Origin: Halovivax gelatinilyticus
GTDB lineage: Archaea; Halobacteriota; Halobacteria; Halobacteriales; Natrialbaceae
DNA length: 64,000 bases
NCBI RefSeq assembly: GCF_024300625.1
Contig: NZ_CP101322.1
Span: 1,067,992 to 1,131,991 of the forward strand
Reading direction: 5' to 3'
In this document: piece by piece, positions 62,901-64,000 of the stretch
Position numbering within the stretch: the stretch's first letter is position 1
Layout: each line of letters begins with the position of its first letter
Notes under the pieces: generated by a model
Seen by the model: only the letters and a program-made list of their open reading frames with translations
Database searches by the model: none
Told to the model about the DNA's origin: nothing
Position numbers and translations under genes: made by a program

Positions 62901-64000
62901 GTCGGGTCCGTCGTCCTCGAGACGACCGTCGTCTCCGCCGACGGCGACGAGGTGACGATCACGACCGGACCGACCGCCGTCTTCGAGGCGCCGCTCACGG
63001 TGCCCGAGGACGTCGAGACGATCCAGGAAGCGATCGACCTCGCCCCCGACGGCACGGAGATCGTCGTCCAGGCGGGGACCTACGAGGAGAGCGTCTCCAT
63101 CGCGGACACCGAGGGGCTCACGATCACCGGTGAAGACGGCGCGACCGTCGTCTCCGACGACACCGCCGTCACCATCGCCGCGAACGAAACCACCCTCGCC
63201 GGCCTCGGCGCCGAAGGCGTCGCCGTCGAGGACACGCGAAACGTCACCGTGAGCGACGTCGACGCGACGAACGCCGACACCGGCGTCTCCGTCACCGACA
63301 GCACGAACGTCGACGTGACGGGCGTCGAGACGGCAGACGTCGACACCGGCATCAACGTCGCGGACGCCGAATCCGTCGACGTCTCCGCCAACGCGGTCAG
63401 CGCGACCGGTGACGGCATCGCCGTCTCGGACGCGGCCGACGTGGCGATCGCGGACAACACCGTCTCCGACGCCGCGACGGCCGTCGCCGTCTCCGGCGGG
63501 ACGGTCGACGCGAGCGCGAACGACCTCGCCGAGACCGGAACCGGAATCGCCGTCGCGGACGGCGCGACCGCCACGGTCACGGACAACGAGGTAACGGACA
63601 GCGGAGTCGGACTCGCGATCGACGGCGCGTGGACCACGGTCGACGCCACGATGAACGCCATCGCGGCCGACACCGGCGTCCACGCGAGCGACATCTCGAG
63701 CGACGCCATCACCGTCGAGTTCAACGACCTGGAAGCGTCGGAGACGGCGCTCGCCCAGGAGGGTGGAAACGCTCTCGACGCGCGACTGAACTGGTTCGGC
63801 GACCGCGGACCGGAGAGCGGCGTCAGCGGTGACGTCGTCTACCAGCCGTTCCTGACCGACGAACCCGACGAGGTCGATCGGAACGAGACGATCGAGATCG
63901 CGATCGACTTCGACCTCGAGGCCGGCGAGATGTACACGATCGGCGTGCCGGGAACGACCCAGCAGTCGATCAACGACGCATTCGGCGACCTCGACGGCTC
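59934..64000 (+). CDS. Large secreted subtilase with regulatory-like, GATase-like and NosD domains (cut by window edge)
   Basis: The 1355 visible residues start MSDTQRSTRIRVMALVFALL (signal peptide). After a propeptide (about 60-195) comes the S8 domain with Asp224 (AILDTGLDDDHPD), His264 (HGHGTHVSGT) and Ser446 (GTSMSAPH). A CarboxypepD-regulatory-like fold follows at ~514-592 (INGTVTDADGDPIEGATV). Then an Ig-like unit ending TTGPTAVFE, an unassigned region ~700-910 with VPVAVVDDGTWGDDVVDRLE that may be GATase-like, a second TTGPTAVFE unit, and from ~1025 a NosD-type right-handed beta-helix (ETIQEAIDLAPDGTEIVVQA, PbH1 repeats). It is a surface protease of a kind known in haloarchaea. The end, probably with a PGF-CTERM sorting signal, lies beyond 64000. 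Confidence 0.88.
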   Translation, partial: MSDTQRSTRIRVMALVFALLMIGSMPAMAVAGSGLGGAPTQSDAGVTDVGVTQSVDDRTNAPAEIDDDLRDADGEVDVVVRFDETDVAGAATTDDAIGQLQTHAQATQVSFLEWVKETESVTFQNDFWIANAILVTVDTERAEQDGIDPFDEMAAQPDVERLHANFELSTMDGTTADANESETTVETPESTAYDTTYGLEMINATEVWDNHGTQGDGAAVAILDTGLDDDHPDMEIDEGNWAEFDGSGEPVDSDPNDGHGHGTHVSGTVLGPAEPADEDVPAYGVAPNAELYNAKVLDDMGGGTFAQIIAGMEWAVDDTDADVVSMSLGAPGYESDMIEPSENARDAGVLLVSSIGNDGEGTSGSPGNVYPNVASGAVDENTDVASFSGGEEVTTDTAYPDAPDYWPDEYVVPDVAAPGVDVLSAHPAGGTMCAGGPEYCEVSGTSMSAPHKAGAFALMIAASGGAADREALIDAMEETAWKPDDWDEPDEKDVRYGYGIIDVAAATDLVALDSGINGTVTDADGDPIEGATVTIDETDTSVTTDADGQYTLLAQPDEYTVTADAFGYAEASESVEVPDDETFVEQDFELADGVGAALIAGQPDGLEGGDSFDVTFDVANLETYTVDRAGDYDGDLTLAFDGESIDEGEEVDVGDVTGEVTLSVTTEVDTAGDLELEHTFAGSGDTETITTGPTAVFEEFVPVAVVDDGTWGDDVVDRLEAQLDASYDLSLLSGSEAVDAAENDEYEAYVVQDIDETHVADFATQTDSPSTGVVWLDNWGSSSNAIPAKSNVLENPESTSQSFTSPNPDVEILADHPIFEGIGDVGDTVSIHSATFADHSWFDGYDGEIVGYIQAGGVDDGDGIGVDEEKRTALLSSFGSSSFVDSGDFSTEADVALANALAWSAIQPAADLVAEQPVHAEPGERFGATFNMDDVESVQVSLADESTVDQDDLDLYLDDEANDWDEWRTYEPPTSEDAYAVEVDPSADAVGSVVLETTVVSADGDEVTITTGPTAVFEAPLTVPEDVETIQEAIDLAPDGTEIVVQAGTYEESVSIADTEGLTITGEDGATVVSDDTAVTIAANETTLAGLGAEGVAVEDTRNVTVSDVDATNADTGVSVTDSTNVDVTGVETADVDTGINVADAESVDVSANAVSATGDGIAVSDAADVAIADNTVSDAATAVAVSGGTVDASANDLAETGTGIAVADGATATVTDNEVTDSGVGLAIDGAWTTVDATMNAIAADTGVHASDISSDAITVEFNDLEASETALAQEGGNALDARLNWFGDRGPESGVSGDVVYQPFLTDEPDEVDRNETIEIAIDFDLEAGEMYTIGVPGTTQQSINDAFGDLDG

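Overview
The window is chromosomal DNA from a halophilic archaeon (class Halobacteria). The signs are a GC-rich sequence, very acidic predicted proteins, many twin-arginine lipoprotein signals with a lipobox, GTG or TTG starts with short or no leaders, archaeal TATA-type promoters, a thermosome, archaeal Trm1, a haloarchaeal Lrp/glnA pair, HalOD1 and SWIM proteins, and an archaeal RNase P RNA. I cannot assign a genus.

Layout. 1-9.3 kb: the 5' part of a Glu/Leu/Phe/Val dehydrogenase cut by the left edge, an Asp-rich lipoprotein, a VapBC pair, a membrane-bound heterodisulfide-reductase-like Fe-S protein, a HalOD1 protein, a rhomboid, a glycerophosphodiester phosphodiesterase, a GNAT enzyme and small proteins. 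9.3-12.5 kb: an AT-richer accessory island of orphan membrane proteins with a 79-bp direct repeat and a truncated gene. It ends at tRNA-Pro(UGG), beside which lie degenerate copies of the tRNA 3' end, so it looks like the scar of an integrated element. 12.6-33.4 kb: mostly core genes (Ski2-like helicase, prolyl oligopeptidase, cupin, CspA, beta-carbonic anhydrase, SerS, a second VapBC, rhodanese-MBL fusion, CPA2 antiporter, ABC exporter, thermosome, SRAP protein). A (GA)17 tract lies in the ABC exporter promoter region. 33.5-37.2 kb: an insertion-sequence graveyard with one apparently intact ISH1-group element (16-bp inverted repeats, 8-bp target duplication), two ISH1-like remnants, a decayed IS6-like transposase and a Tat-secreted orphan protein. 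37.2-39.5 kb: small accessory proteins and a second tRNA-associated repeat scar at tRNA-Ser(GGA).

39.5-58.7 kb is again core: RidA, Lrp facing glnA, PAP2 phosphatase, YihY/BrkB fusion, winged-helix regulator, Trm1, MFS transporter, SWIM protein, lipoate ligase-like protein, M23-like protein, thioesterase, amidinotransferase-fold hydrolase, and the NAD-salvage pair nicotinamidase and nicotinate phosphoribosyltransferase on either side of a secreted HExxH protein. Five tandem 21-22-bp repeats fill the divergent promoter region near 46.3 kb.

58.8-64 kb holds the RNase P RNA gene, whose P1 and P2 strands imply an RNA of about 645 nt with a large extra domain before the P4 core, then a very large secreted subtilase (at least 1355 residues) with a regulatory-like domain, a possible GATase-like region and a NosD-type beta-helix, running off the right edge. 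The best candidates for something undescribed are the enlarged RNase P RNA, the repeat-operator array at 46.3 kb, the (GA)17 promoter tract and the orphan membrane-protein island at tRNA-Pro.
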